NCBI RefSeq assembly: GCF_900110105.1
Contig: NZ_FOCL01000004.1
Location: 466,495 to 530,494, forward strand
Direction: 5' to 3'
DNA from: Mucilaginibacter gossypiicola
GTDB taxonomy: Bacteria > Bacteroidota > Bacteroidia > Sphingobacteriales > Sphingobacteriaceae
Length of the DNA stretch: 64,000 nucleotides
The notes beneath the pieces are model-generated. The model had not been told where the DNA came from. It worked only from the letters and a program-made list of their open reading frames with translations, and did no database searches. Position 1 is the first letter of the stretch. Each line of letters begins with the position of its first letter. Positions 8,399 through 16,783 of the stretch are shown piece by piece. Position numbers and translations under genes: made by a program.

Positions 8399-9043
8399 GT
8401 GAAGGAAGTTTACGTCCCGTTTATTCCGGGTAATTACAATGAAAATAACCTCGACGAGTTGTCCGCTTTACTCAACCGGGAGCAAAAGCACGGTATCGAT
8501 AATCTTTTATGGACGGATACGGGGTATTTTCCGTCGGTTAGTTTTTCAATTGCCTATGTTAATAACAATATAGCGCTAAAATACTTTGTAAAGGAACAGC
8601 ATACCCGTGCAACTTATACAGCAGTAAACGACCCTGTTTATAAAGATAGCTGCGTAGAGTTTTTTTTAGGTTTGGGTGATGACGGTGATTACTATAACCT
8701 GGAGTTTAATGCCCTCGGAACGGCGTTGGTTGGTTTCGGTAAAGATCGTAATGGAAGGCAGGCTATACCTGATGATAAAGTGCGTGACATAAAGTCAATA
8801 AGCAATATCAATAGGACGGAGAACGCAGCAGAGTTTAACACATGGGAGTTAACCTTATTGATCCCTTTTTCGGTTTTTATTTATCACGATATTAAAACAT
8901 TAAAAGGAATTACAAGCAAGGCAAACTTTTTTAAATGCGGCGATGAATTGCCCGAACCGCATTTCATAAGCTGGAATAATATCGATAGTCCCGTACCCAA
9001 TTTTCACCTTTCTAAGTTTTTCGGTACGATAAAGTTCAATTAA
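8399..9043 (+). CDS. Carbohydrate-binding family 9-like protein
   Basis: A 214-residue protein that reads as a single CBM9-like beta-sandwich: SVSFSIAYVNNNIALKYFV, then DSCVEFFLGLG, YYNLEFNALGTALVGFG, TWELTLLIPFSVF, and the closing NFFKCGDELPEPHFISWN. In this family such modules usually sit on secreted xylanases or stand alone. No signal peptide is visible. GTG at 8399 is the only plausible start because an in-frame TGA lies 18 nt upstream with no ATG between. It is followed after 31 nt by a sugar MFS transporter, and the two are probably cotranscribed. A cytoplasmic sugar-binding or epimerase-like role would be speculation. Confidence 0.85.
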   Translation: MKEVYVPFIPGNYNENNLDELSALLNREQKHGIDNLLWTDTGYFPSVSFSIAYVNNNIALKYFVKEQHTRATYTAVNDPVYKDSCVEFFLGLGDDGDYYNLEFNALGTALVGFGKDRNGRQAIPDDKVRDIKSISNINRTENAAEFNTWELTLLIPFSVFIYHDIKTLKGITSKANFFKCGDELPEPHFISWNNIDSPVPNFHLSKFFGTIKFN

Positions 9044-9074
9044 ATTAAAATACCTCTAATCAAAACAAACTAAT

Positions 9075-10367
9075 ATGGCCCAAACAGCAACAGTAATCGA
9101 ATCGCCGGTAAAAAAATCAGCGATAAACCCGATTGTAATTATCGGTGCTTTATTCTTCATTTTTGGTTTTGTAACCTGGATGAATGGTACGCTCATTCCC
9201 TATTTAAAAATAGCCTGTGAACTAACTACCAAGGAAGCTTATTTTGTAACCACTGCTTTTTATATTGCTTACGTTGTAATGGGTATCCCCGCGGGTAAAA
9301 CCATTAAAAAGTTTGGTTTTAAAAACGGTATGGCCATAGGCCTGTTTGTAATGGCAATAGGGGCATTGATATTTATACCTGCCGCAATGAGCCGTACTTA
9401 TGGCATATTTTTAATTGGTTTGTTTGTTCAGGGTACAGGTTTAACTGTATTGCAAACGGCGTCAAACCCATATATCACTATTTTAGGCCCCGCCGAAACC
9501 GCTGCAAGGCGAATCAGCATTATGGGGATCTGCAACAAAATTGCCGGTGCTTTGGCCCCGGTTATCCTGGGTACTGTTGTACTTGCCAATATTGATTCAA
9601 TAACTGAAAAGCTTAAGACTTTAAGTGCCGGTGAAAAGGCGCTGGAACTTAACCAGCTGGCATCGAGGGTAATATTGCCTTACGGTATTATGGTAGTTGT
9701 TTTAATTTTATTGGCCATCCTTATTTATTTTTCATCATTACCAGAGATTAACACCGAGCATGAAGACGAAACCGTAGCTGCGGCAAACACTAATAAAACA
9801 AGCATTGTGCAATTCCCGCATCTTATGCTGGGGGTGGCAACTTTGTTTGTTTATGTAGGGGCTGAGGTTATTGCAGGCGATTCAATTTCACTTTATGGCA
9901 CTTCGCAGCACATTCCGTTATCAACAGCCAAATTTTTCACATCATGTACTTTGATCTCCATGATAGTAGGGTACCTGGTTGGTGTTTTTTGTATTCCAAA
10001 ACTGATAACACAACAGAAGGCATTGGTAGCTTCGGCAATTTTGGGTATCCTTTTAACGCTGGCAACCTTGCTTACCCATGGTTATGCATCGGTGTTTTGT
10101 ATTGCATTGCTTGGTTTAGCCAACTCGTTAATGTGGCCGGCAATATGGCCGCTTGCATTGGCCGGTTTGGGCCGGTTTACCAAAATAGCATCATCATTGT
10201 TGGTTATGGGTATTGCAGGTGGTGCAGTTTTACCTCCGTTGTATGGCTATTTTTCGGAGAAGTTTTCGGCACAGTCGGCGTATATCATGCTTATCCCTAT
10301 TTACCTATTCATTTTATATTATTCAACTATAGGGCATAAAGCAGGCAGAACCAACGTAAAAGCTTAA
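9075..10367 (+). CDS. Sugar MFS transporter, FucP family
   Basis: A 430-residue major facilitator with about 12 hydrophobic segments. FucP/GluP-family signatures are present: FIFGFVTWMNGTLIPYLK in helix 1, YVVMGIPAGK, GLFVQGTGLTVLQTASNPYI with the conserved Asn-Pro, and RISIMGICNKIAGALAP. The family imports fucose, glucose/galactose or related hexoses by proton or sodium symport. The exact sugar cannot be read from sequence. It follows the CBM9-like gene by 31 nt and is ended by a hairpin about 25 nt after the stop. Family assignment is firm. Confidence 0.93.
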   Translation: MAQTATVIESPVKKSAINPIVIIGALFFIFGFVTWMNGTLIPYLKIACELTTKEAYFVTTAFYIAYVVMGIPAGKTIKKFGFKNGMAIGLFVMAIGALIFIPAAMSRTYGIFLIGLFVQGTGLTVLQTASNPYITILGPAETAARRISIMGICNKIAGALAPVILGTVVLANIDSITEKLKTLSAGEKALELNQLASRVILPYGIMVVVLILLAILIYFSSLPEINTEHEDETVAAANTNKTSIVQFPHLMLGVATLFVYVGAEVIAGDSISLYGTSQHIPLSTAKFFTSCTLISMIVGYLVGVFCIPKLITQQKALVASAILGILLTLATLLTHGYASVFCIALLGLANSLMWPAIWPLALAGLGRFTKIASSLLVMGIAGGAVLPPLYGYFSEKFSAQSAYIMLIPIYLFILYYSTIGHKAGRTNVKA

Positions 10368-10390
10368 TCAGAATAATTTTATCTTCTATA

Positions 10391-10441
10391 ACCAAACCGG
10401 GTATCATCAGTTCTCAAGCTGTTGCTATCCGGTTTTGTTGT
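10391..10441 (+). terminator. Probable terminator after the MFS gene
   Basis: An imperfect inverted repeat, ACCAAACCGGGTA (from 10391) with TATCCGGTTTTGTT (10426-10439), encloses a loop of about 22 nt and runs into a T-rich stretch. Confidence 0.5.
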
Positions 10442-10482
10442 TTAATAGTGTTATGTGTTTGATAGATAGCTGATTGCCTTTT

Positions 10483-10528
10483 TAGCTATATATCGTTACA
10501 TGCCTGTTTTTTTTGCGATATATAGCTA
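10483..10528. repeat. 13-bp perfect inverted repeat in the intergenic region
   Basis: TAGCTATATATCG (10483-10495) and its exact complement CGATATATAGCTA (10516-10528) are separated by 20 nt that include a run of eight T. It lies about 170 nt before the small hypothetical gene. It could be an operator for a dimeric regulator or a transcript hairpin. Apart from this and the preceding terminator, the 328-nt gap holds nothing I recognise. Confidence 0.55.
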
Positions 10529-10695
10529 TTAAATTTACATTATGTTTTCTTAACTTTCTGTATGCTAATGTGTTGTGATTTTGGTTCGATTGTTGGCTTA
10601 AAACGGATAAAATGAACAACATTTGCCGGAATATTAGTTCATAAATTATGATGAGCTATGCTAAAAACAGGGGTAATTAATTAAAAATCAACGCT

Positions 10696-10986
10696 ATGAA
10701 AAATGTAAAAACCTGCAAAAAGCTTAATCGAACTTTAACCAAATGGGTTATAGATCTGCATGGCAAAGGTTATATAAACGATTTTTCGCAAATAAATAAT
10801 CAAAGATTACGCTGTGTTCAAAACTGCGAAGATTTTTCGATTACCGACCTCAATATCAATGTTATTGATGAAGCTTTTGACCAGTTAACCCAAACATATA
10901 AGTATATCCATACTATTGAAACAATGGATGGCGACAAAGGTCTGCTTGTGGTTGAAGCTTTATGCACCCCACCACTTGTAAATTAA
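10696..10986 (+). CDS. Small hypothetical protein
   Basis: A 96-residue, probably cytoplasmic protein with no signal peptide or membrane helix. I cannot name a function. The layout (basic start, DLHGKGYINDF, then LRCVQNCEDFSITDLNINVIDEAF, then a strand-like YIHTIETMDGDKGLLVVEALC) vaguely recalls small Bacteroidota proteins of about 100 residues with a DF...C...F pattern, but this is a weak resemblance. It has clear spacers on both sides and a hairpin about 80 nt after the stop, consistent with a real, independently transcribed gene. Confidence 0.7.
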   Translation: MKNVKTCKKLNRTLTKWVIDLHGKGYINDFSQINNQRLRCVQNCEDFSITDLNINVIDEAFDQLTQTYKYIHTIETMDGDKGLLVVEALCTPPLVN

Positions 10987-11067
10987 TCGGGGTATAATAA
11001 TTATTGAATCCCTCTGTAATAGTATAAACAGCTAAGGGAGTAACATATCTTTATCTTATTTATCTAA

Positions 11068-11101
11068 AAGCCTGAAAATTGCGAGTTCATTTTTCAGGCT
11101 T
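11068..11101 (+). terminator. Hairpin after the small hypothetical gene
   Basis: AAGCCTGAAAA (11068-11078) pairs perfectly with TTTTCAGGCTT (11091-11101) across a 12-nt loop. The tail (TCGTTGTTTA) is only moderately T-rich. The rest of the stretch up to about 11330 shows no further structure that I can identify. Confidence 0.6.
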
Positions 11102-11332
11102 CGTTGTTTAGTACTGGTTCAAATGCAATGGAAAATGTGGTATGTATCTATAACAGAACCGCTTGTTTATTACCAATAATCGTTATATAACCATAAAAGC
11201 TCGAAATATAGTAAATTTTAGTCCGTTGGTTTTTGTTTAATGTGTTGATAGTTAAATGTTTATGTTGATGGCATGCGATGTGCATAAGCTCTTATAACAA
11301 ATCAAACCAAAACATCTAAAAAAATAACAGCT

Positions 11333-11443
11333 ATGGAAATGTGTATATTTTGGATAACCCGTTTAGTGTTGCTTGCCTGCCTTGCCGTGCTTGTTTATAT
11401 GATAATGCCAAATTACACCGAACAAAGCGACGGGTGGGATTAG
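11333..11443 (+). CDS. Putative 36-residue single-pass membrane peptide
   Basis: ATG at 11333 opens a 36-codon frame ending in TAG at 11441-11443. The product is a short N-terminus, a hydrophobic helix of about 20 residues (ITRLVLLACLAVLVYMIM), and a polar acidic tail ending in SDGWD. This is the shape of a small inner-membrane peptide. It precedes the DUF3606/LigD pair by about 100 nt on the same strand. Evidence is limited to the helix and the open frame, so it could be spurious. Confidence 0.45.
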   Translation: MEMCIFWITRLVLLACLAVLVYMIMPNYTEQSDGWD

Positions 11444-11545
11444 GTGGCAATAATCAGTAAGTTTTATTATAACAATTTATTAATTAATACTCAAACCTTT
11501 GTCAGGGAGTATCTGTTAATATTTTATTCAGTTATAAAACTAATC

Positions 11546-11722
11546 ATGGACAACAGGAGTAAAGCAGGATGGCCCGACAACAGCCTCATTAATACCAGCG
11601 AAAATTATGAAGTTGAATATTGGGCAAACAAATTTGGTGTTCGCCCCGAGAGATTGAAAACGGCGGTACGTGCTGTTGGAAATTCGGCGGCAGCAGTAGC
11701 CAAATATTTAAACAACAAATAA
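11546..11722 (+). CDS. DUF3606-family small protein
   Basis: A 58-residue protein. The family pattern is clear: a short polar N-terminus, then YEVEYWANKFGV, PERLKTAVRAVGNSA and AAVAKYL, which is the usual DUF3606 arrangement of E-x-x-Y-W, an L-x-x-AV helix and VGNS. Function is unknown in the literature I recall; members are small, often basic, and look like compact helical proteins. ATG at 11546 was chosen because the family begins a few residues before the EYW motif; the longer in-frame extension upstream is hydrophobic and unlike the family. It lies 12 nt before ligD, so the two are probably cotranscribed, which hints at a DNA or stress context. Confidence 0.85.
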   Translation: MDNRSKAGWPDNSLINTSENYEVEYWANKFGVRPERLKTAVRAVGNSAAAVAKYLNNK

Positions 11723-11734
11723 AGAATCTCCATT

Positions 11735-14461
11735 ATGGGCCTGGAAAAGTATGCAGAGAAACGCGATTTCAGCAAAACTAAAGAGCCCAAAGCGGGCAGG
11801 AGCAAAGACAAAGATCACCTGATGTTTGTGATCCAAAAGCACGATGCTTCGCGTTTACATTATGATTTCCGGCTTGAGATGGATGGCGTATTGAAAAGCT
11901 GGGCTATCCCCAAGGGGCCTTCAACTGATCCTAAGGTAAAACGTCTTGCTATGATGGTTGAGGATCATCCTTTTGATTACCGGAACTTTGAAGGTATCAT
12001 CCCCAAAGGCGAATATGGCGGCGGCACCGTTATTGTTTGGGACGAAGGTACTTATGAGCCTATAGATGAAATCAAAGGAAAAAAAGCGCAGGAGAAATAT
12101 CTGCTTAAACAACTTGAAACCGGCTCGGTAAAGATCAAACTTCATGGCGAAAAGCTGGAGGGCGAATTTGCCCTTGTGAAAACGCATGGTATGGGCGAAA
12201 ATGGCTGGCTGCTCATTAAGCACAATGACGAGTTTGCGTCGGCCAAAGACATCACTAAAAAAGATAAATCCATCCTTTCCGGCAAATCCATAGAGAACAT
12301 GGAGAAAACGAGCGAAAAGGTTTGGCAGCATGGCCATGAGGAAGGCTTAGAAAAACCTAAAAAGTCAGGTAAAAAAAAAGCCCTGAACGAACCAGTTAAA
12401 GAGCTGGAAGATAAAGTTGATACCAACGATACTGAAGATTTTGATGTTGAGGAGCTACTTAAAAAAGCTCCCAAATCGAAAGCACCCACCAACATCAAGC
12501 CCATGAAGGCCACCCTGGTTGATGAGCCTTTTGACGATCCCGACTGGCTTTACGAGGTTAAGTGGGATGGTTATCGGGCTATTGCAGTGATCGACAAAAA
12601 AGGAGCGGAGCTCATCTCTCGTAATAATCTTCCTTTCGATAAATATTACCCGATCAATAAATTATTGAAAGATTGGCAGATCAACGCAGTAATTGATGGC
12701 GAGATCCTGGTATTGAATGATAAAGGAATCTCCGACTTTGGAGCGCTGCAAAACTGGCGAAGCGAGGCTGATGGCAATTTGGTTTATTACGTGTTCGATA
12801 TCCTTTGGTATGAGGGCAAAAACCTGATGGATTTGCCCCTTAAACAACGTCAGGCTATATTGACATCTATCCTCCCCACAAATGACGACCGCATTCGGCA
12901 AAGTAAGGTTTTTGATACCGGCGGCATCGAATTTTTTAATGCTGCTGAACGCATAGGCTTAGAGGGGATCATCGCCAAAAAAGCAAGCAGTGTTTATACT
13001 TCTGATCTCCGCTCAAAGGAGTGGCTTAAAATAAAGGTGCATCGCAGACAAGAGGTGATCATTGCAGGCTTTACTAAAAATGCAGGCACCTCCAAATCGT
13101 TCAGTGCATTGATATTGGCTTTGTATGATGGTAAAGGCAAGCTGCAATATGCTGGCAAAGTGGGTACAGGTTTTTCTGATAAACTGCAAAAGGAAATGAT
13201 GGAGCAGTTTAAGCCGCTTATTACCGATAAAAGTCCGTTTGAGGTTGAACCTGATGTAGATAAACCATCACGGTTCAGGCCGCAGCGTTTAGGTGCCAAG
13301 CCTACCTGGCTCAAGCCCGAGTTGGTTTGCGAAGTTGCATTTGCCGAAGTAACCGGCGATGGCGTGTTCAGGCAAGCCTCCTTTAAGGGAATGCGTACTG
13401 ATAAAAAGGCAAAAGATGTAGTGCTGGAAACCCCAAAGGATACTACCGAGACGGTAGAAGAAGTTGAAAGGACTGATAACGATACTCACGCTAAAGCTAT
13501 TAAACCCGTGAAAGATACAGATCGTAAAACCCTGCTTAACCCTAAGGAGGAAACCCAGGTACGCAAAATTTGCGGACACGAGCTGAAATTCACCCATTTG
13601 AGCAAAGTTTACTGGCCCGAAGATGGCGTAACCAAGCGTGATATGTTTAATTACTATTACCAGGTTGCCGATTACATTCTACCTTATTTAAAGGATAGGC
13701 CAATGTCGCTCAACAGGTTTCCCAATGGGATTCATGGGCCAAGTTTTTATCAAAAGGATGTGAAAGGCAAAGCACCCGACTGGATCACCAAGACTTTTCC
13801 GTACACCAATGGGGAAGGAGAGCATAAAGAATATTTAGTAGGCTCTGATGAATCATATTTACTTTGGATGGCCTCATTAGGATGCATTGAAATGAACCCC
13901 TGGTTTAGCCGGGTGAAATCGCCGGATAACCCGGATTATTGCGTGATCGATCTCGACCCTGATAAAAATACCTTCGACCAGGTTATTGAGGCTGCTTTGG
14001 AGGTAAAGAAGGTGTTGGATGCTGTGGATGTGCCATCCTGCTGCAAAACATCGGGCTCAACAGGGATGCATATTTATATTCCGCTGGGTGCTAAATATGA
14101 TTATGATCAATCGCAGCTATTTGCACGGCTGGTTGTGGATATTGTGCACAAGCAAATTCCAGGTTACACCAGTCTGGAACGCATGGTAGCCAACCGGAAA
14201 GGTAAAATGTACCTCGATTTTCTGCAGAACCGCCCGGGGGCTACCATTGCTGGCCCATACTCATTAAGGCCAAAACCAGGGGCGACAGTTTCCATGCCCC
14301 TGCATTGGGACGAGGTTAAACCGGGACTTACCATGAAAGATTTTACCATTTTCAATTCTATTTATCGCCTTAAGGAAACCGGCGATCTTTTTAAAGGTGT
14401 ATTAGAAAAAGGTATCGACTTGGAGAAAACTATTAAGAAGGCGAAGAGTGTTTTTGATTGA
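11735..14461 (+). CDS. ligD: Multifunctional DNA ligase D
   Basis: A 908-residue non-homologous end-joining enzyme with three domains in the order phosphoesterase, ligase, polymerase. The phosphoesterase (about 30-160) keeps H36, H42 and D44 in HDASRLHYDFRLE and the KGEYGGGTV motif. The ATP-dependent ligase (about 255-555) has the nucleotidyl-transfer lysine K276 in EVKWDGYRA, followed by DGEILVL and EGIIAKK. The C-terminal primase-type polymerase (about 620-905) has D739 and D741 in VIDLDPD and the HIYIPL strand. A charged linker (about 195-245) separates the first two. It repairs double-strand breaks together with Ku. No Ku gene is present in the window. Confidence 0.97.
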   Translation: MGLEKYAEKRDFSKTKEPKAGRSKDKDHLMFVIQKHDASRLHYDFRLEMDGVLKSWAIPKGPSTDPKVKRLAMMVEDHPFDYRNFEGIIPKGEYGGGTVIVWDEGTYEPIDEIKGKKAQEKYLLKQLETGSVKIKLHGEKLEGEFALVKTHGMGENGWLLIKHNDEFASAKDITKKDKSILSGKSIENMEKTSEKVWQHGHEEGLEKPKKSGKKKALNEPVKELEDKVDTNDTEDFDVEELLKKAPKSKAPTNIKPMKATLVDEPFDDPDWLYEVKWDGYRAIAVIDKKGAELISRNNLPFDKYYPINKLLKDWQINAVIDGEILVLNDKGISDFGALQNWRSEADGNLVYYVFDILWYEGKNLMDLPLKQRQAILTSILPTNDDRIRQSKVFDTGGIEFFNAAERIGLEGIIAKKASSVYTSDLRSKEWLKIKVHRRQEVIIAGFTKNAGTSKSFSALILALYDGKGKLQYAGKVGTGFSDKLQKEMMEQFKPLITDKSPFEVEPDVDKPSRFRPQRLGAKPTWLKPELVCEVAFAEVTGDGVFRQASFKGMRTDKKAKDVVLETPKDTTETVEEVERTDNDTHAKAIKPVKDTDRKTLLNPKEETQVRKICGHELKFTHLSKVYWPEDGVTKRDMFNYYYQVADYILPYLKDRPMSLNRFPNGIHGPSFYQKDVKGKAPDWITKTFPYTNGEGEHKEYLVGSDESYLLWMASLGCIEMNPWFSRVKSPDNPDYCVIDLDPDKNTFDQVIEAALEVKKVLDAVDVPSCCKTSGSTGMHIYIPLGAKYDYDQSQLFARLVVDIVHKQIPGYTSLERMVANRKGKMYLDFLQNRPGATIAGPYSLRPKPGATVSMPLHWDEVKPGLTMKDFTIFNSIYRLKETGDLFKGVLEKGIDLEKTIKKAKSVFD

Positions 14462-14483
14462 GCTTATGGTCACGAGTAAAATT

Positions 14484-14575
14484 ATGTCATTGCGAGCGTA
14501 GCGTGGCAATCGCACGGAAGCAGAGCCGCCCTGTATAGTATGCGATTGCTTCGTCGTTCCTCCTCGCAATGACAT
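14484..14575. repeat. Palindromic interspersed element, copy 1
   Basis: A 92-bp element with 13-bp perfect terminal inverted repeats (ATGTCATTGCGAG and CTCGCAATGACAT) and an inner pair, GCAATCGCA with TGCGATTGC, so the whole unit can fold into a long hairpin. It lies between the ends of two convergent genes. Near-identical copies are at 38054-38145 and, inverted, at 48818-48904; diverged copies are at 37898-37991 and 56340-56456. Confidence 0.85.
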
Positions 14576-14611
14576 GGTGTATTATCTCACATATTTAATA
14601 ATAACTTGTTA

Positions 14612-15118
14612 CTAAGCCACAGCCGCTGACAAAATAACCCCATTGTGCGCATTTTCTACGCCATTGGCATAACCATTACTATCGATAAACATCTTTTCAT
14701 TTTCAATCAGGAAATGTGCCCCGCCAACAAAGAAATTCCCTTTAATGGTGACCACATGATCAGGGTGCTGCGCATGAATTTCATTCAGCACGTGGCTTGA
14801 AAGTCCATGATATTCATGCGGATCGAACTGGTAAACATCCAGCACTGGTTCGGCATGACCGGGTTGAAATACTTTGATGCGGCCGCTGGTTACATTAAGC
14901 TGCACGTTAGCATCGTTTTCGTTGTTGTTAGCGCTTATTCTGATGACTTCGCCGTTTGGCGTGTTGATATTGGCATCAATGGTAAGCACCTTGCCTTTTT
15001 GGTTGTCATAAAATGACAGGATCCTCAAAAACTCAATATTACTAAGCCCATCACTATAGGTGAGCGTGTTTCGTTCGCTCAAAAATATAGTAGTCCCAAA
15101 AATGAATGCATGTTTCAT
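14612..15118 (-). CDS. Hypothetical protein, beta-rich
   Basis: A 168-residue protein that I do not recognise. It has no clear signal peptide; the N-terminus MKHAFIFGTTIFL is mildly hydrophobic. The sequence alternates short strands and turns (KVLTIDANINTPNGEVIRISANN, VQLNVTSGRIKVFQPG, DHVVTIKGNFFVGGAHFLIENEKMFIDSNGYANG) and looks like a beta-sandwich or barrel. The start was placed at the Met at 15118, because the longer in-frame extension overlaps the intergenic side of the HD gene and has no conserved look. It follows the HD-domain gene by about 70 nt on the same strand and may be cotranscribed with it. Confidence 0.65.
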   Translation of the reverse strand: MKHAFIFGTTIFLSERNTLTYSDGLSNIEFLRILSFYDNQKGKVLTIDANINTPNGEVIRISANNNENDANVQLNVTSGRIKVFQPGHAEPVLDVYQFDPHEYHGLSSHVLNEIHAQHPDHVVTIKGNFFVGGAHFLIENEKMFIDSNGYANGVENAHNGVILSAAVA

Positions 15119-15188
15119 AACGGAAATTTTTAATTGGTTAATTGATAATGATACAATTACCAAAACCGCAAAATGTTTTAAAATTCCG

Positions 15189-15839
15189 TTATTCTTTCCA
15201 TGGCGAATGCAGGATGCAATCACAAAAGTTTTTCCTATGAAAATGGGGGATCATATACGCACAAACATCGGCTTTGATATTACCGAAAGTAGTTTCGGTT
15301 TTATGCTCAAATCCGCCAAAAAATGTAGGGATAATCTTCTTTTTAAAATCATTGCGCGGGAATGCTGTAATGATCTCTTCCCTGTTGGCATCGCTTAAAT
15401 TTTCATACCCTTCACCCATTACATCAAGACCAACGCCCGAATACATCAGGGCAACCTCGGGTTCTTTATGCTCGGCTATACCAATGGTGGTGTGCAGGGC
15501 AATGGTATCCCAAACCAGTTGCAACTGATCTTTAGGTAAGCCATAGCTTGTTAAGAAATCGCGTGCTGCATTAGCACCATCTACCTCAAAACGCTTATCG
15601 GGACTGCTGTAATGCGGTGTTAAACCCAGATCATGAAATATGGAGCTCACGTACAGTAATTCAGGGTCGTATTTTAATTGTTTGCGTTCGCCGTTGAGGG
15701 AAGAGAAAATGAACACCCTAAGCGAGTGGTTATAAATAAATTCGGTGCCATGCTCTAATAAAAGTTCGGTGGCATGATTGGCGATAGTGCTGTCGGGAAT
15801 GATGATCCCGGCTATGGTTTTTGCTTTAGTTACTGACAT
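15189..15839 (-). CDS. HD-domain phosphohydrolase-like protein
   Basis: A 216-residue cytoplasmic protein. HD-superfamily metal ligands are visible: the first His in YNHSLRVF, the paired His-Asp in SIFHDLGLT, and a later His in ALHTTIGIA. The body matches stand-alone HD proteins of about 200-230 residues that often carry a cyanamide-hydratase-like or nucleotide phosphohydrolase annotation. The substrate is unknown. ATG at 15839 begins MSVTKAKTIAG; nine upstream residues in the same frame are less likely. It lies about 70 nt after the AraC-type regulator gene on the same strand, which may control it. Confidence 0.85.
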   Translation of the reverse strand: MSVTKAKTIAGIIIPDSTIANHATELLLEHGTEFIYNHSLRVFIFSSLNGERKQLKYDPELLYVSSIFHDLGLTPHYSSPDKRFEVDGANAARDFLTSYGLPKDQLQLVWDTIALHTTIGIAEHKEPEVALMYSGVGLDVMGEGYENLSDANREEIITAFPRNDFKKKIIPTFFGGFEHKTETTFGNIKADVCAYMIPHFHRKNFCDCILHSPWKE

Positions 15840-15909
15840 AATTTTAATGGAATTAATATGCCTCAAAATTATGCCGCTACTGCCGGTTAAAAATGTTAAA
15901 ACCGGCTAA

Positions 15910-16773
15910 TCACATGCCAATATGTACAAAGTGTGAGCGGTACTGATGGGGCGATACCAGCGTATTTTTTTTAAAGAAATGGCTGAATTGCTCAGGCGTT
16001 GAAAAGTTAAGATAATAGGCAATCTCCTTCACAGGCTTCGCCGAAAATTGCAGCGACCGCTTCGCTTCGGATATCAGTTGACCGTTAATAATGTCTTTAG
16101 CGCCTTTGCCGGCACAACGGTTGCAAAGCTCAGTTAGTTTACGTGTAGAGATGCCCATCTGCTTTGCAAATTCAGCAACCTCGTGGGTGTTTTGATATTG
16201 GCGGCTAACCAGCTCCAGGAACTGGCGGTATAGCTGGTTATCATAACTATCAAATCCTTTACTCAGCGAGGCATTGATATTGGCTGTTTTGATCATGATG
16301 ATCTTCAAGTAGGCAGCCATGGCATCCAGCTTGTTGATGTAGCCTGGTTTAATAAACTCTGTATGGAGGGTTTTAAAAAGCGGGTTTAGTTCTTGTGCAT
16401 CATCGGCTGTTAGCGGGATCTGCTGGTTATCCGAAGCATTATTGAATAATACCGCCTTGCAATTATTGGCGCTATCCGGAGCCCTTTCCCAAAAGCAATC
16501 GCCAAAGCTTATCGCGTAGCCGGTTAAAACGGTTTCGGCAGAAAAGGTAAAAAGCTGACCTTTTGATATAAGCAACAATTGATCGCCGACAATAGGATAG
16601 GGGGCAGTATCGATAACTACCTGACCCGACCCCGTAGTAATTAGAAAAATACGGTTATAAGTAGCCCTGTGCACCCGTTGATCATCAAAATGCTGTTCCT
16701 TCCAATTTTCGACAGAGAAAGAATCTCTGATGTCCCGATCGGCAATGATATTCAGATGCTCAGGCTTTTTCAT
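15910..16773 (-). CDS. AraC-family transcriptional regulator
   Basis: A 287-residue regulator with an N-terminal cupin-like sensor domain (RIFLITTGSGQVVI, LLLISKGQLFTF) and a C-terminal double helix-turn-helix. The latter shows EFAKQMGISTRKLTELC for the first helix pair and VKEIAYYLNFSTPEQFSHFFKK with PHQYR for the second, the canonical AraC/XylS signature. The ligand is unknown. It lies 10 nt after the DUF1543 gene on the same strand and 70 nt before the HD gene, so regulator and neighbours form a likely operon. Family assignment is firm. Confidence 0.95.
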   Translation of the reverse strand: MKKPEHLNIIADRDIRDSFSVENWKEQHFDDQRVHRATYNRIFLITTGSGQVVIDTAPYPIVGDQLLLISKGQLFTFSAETVLTGYAISFGDCFWERAPDSANNCKAVLFNNASDNQQIPLTADDAQELNPLFKTLHTEFIKPGYINKLDAMAAYLKIIMIKTANINASLSKGFDSYDNQLYRQFLELVSRQYQNTHEVAEFAKQMGISTRKLTELCNRCAGKGAKDIINGQLISEAKRSLQFSAKPVKEIAYYLNFSTPEQFSHFFKKNTLVSPHQYRSHFVHIGM

Positions 16774-16783
16774 GAGGTTACTG

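Noticed and set aside
9944-10339. 131-codon frame within the FucP-like gene
   Set aside because: Out-of-frame shadow of a clear transporter gene on the same strand.
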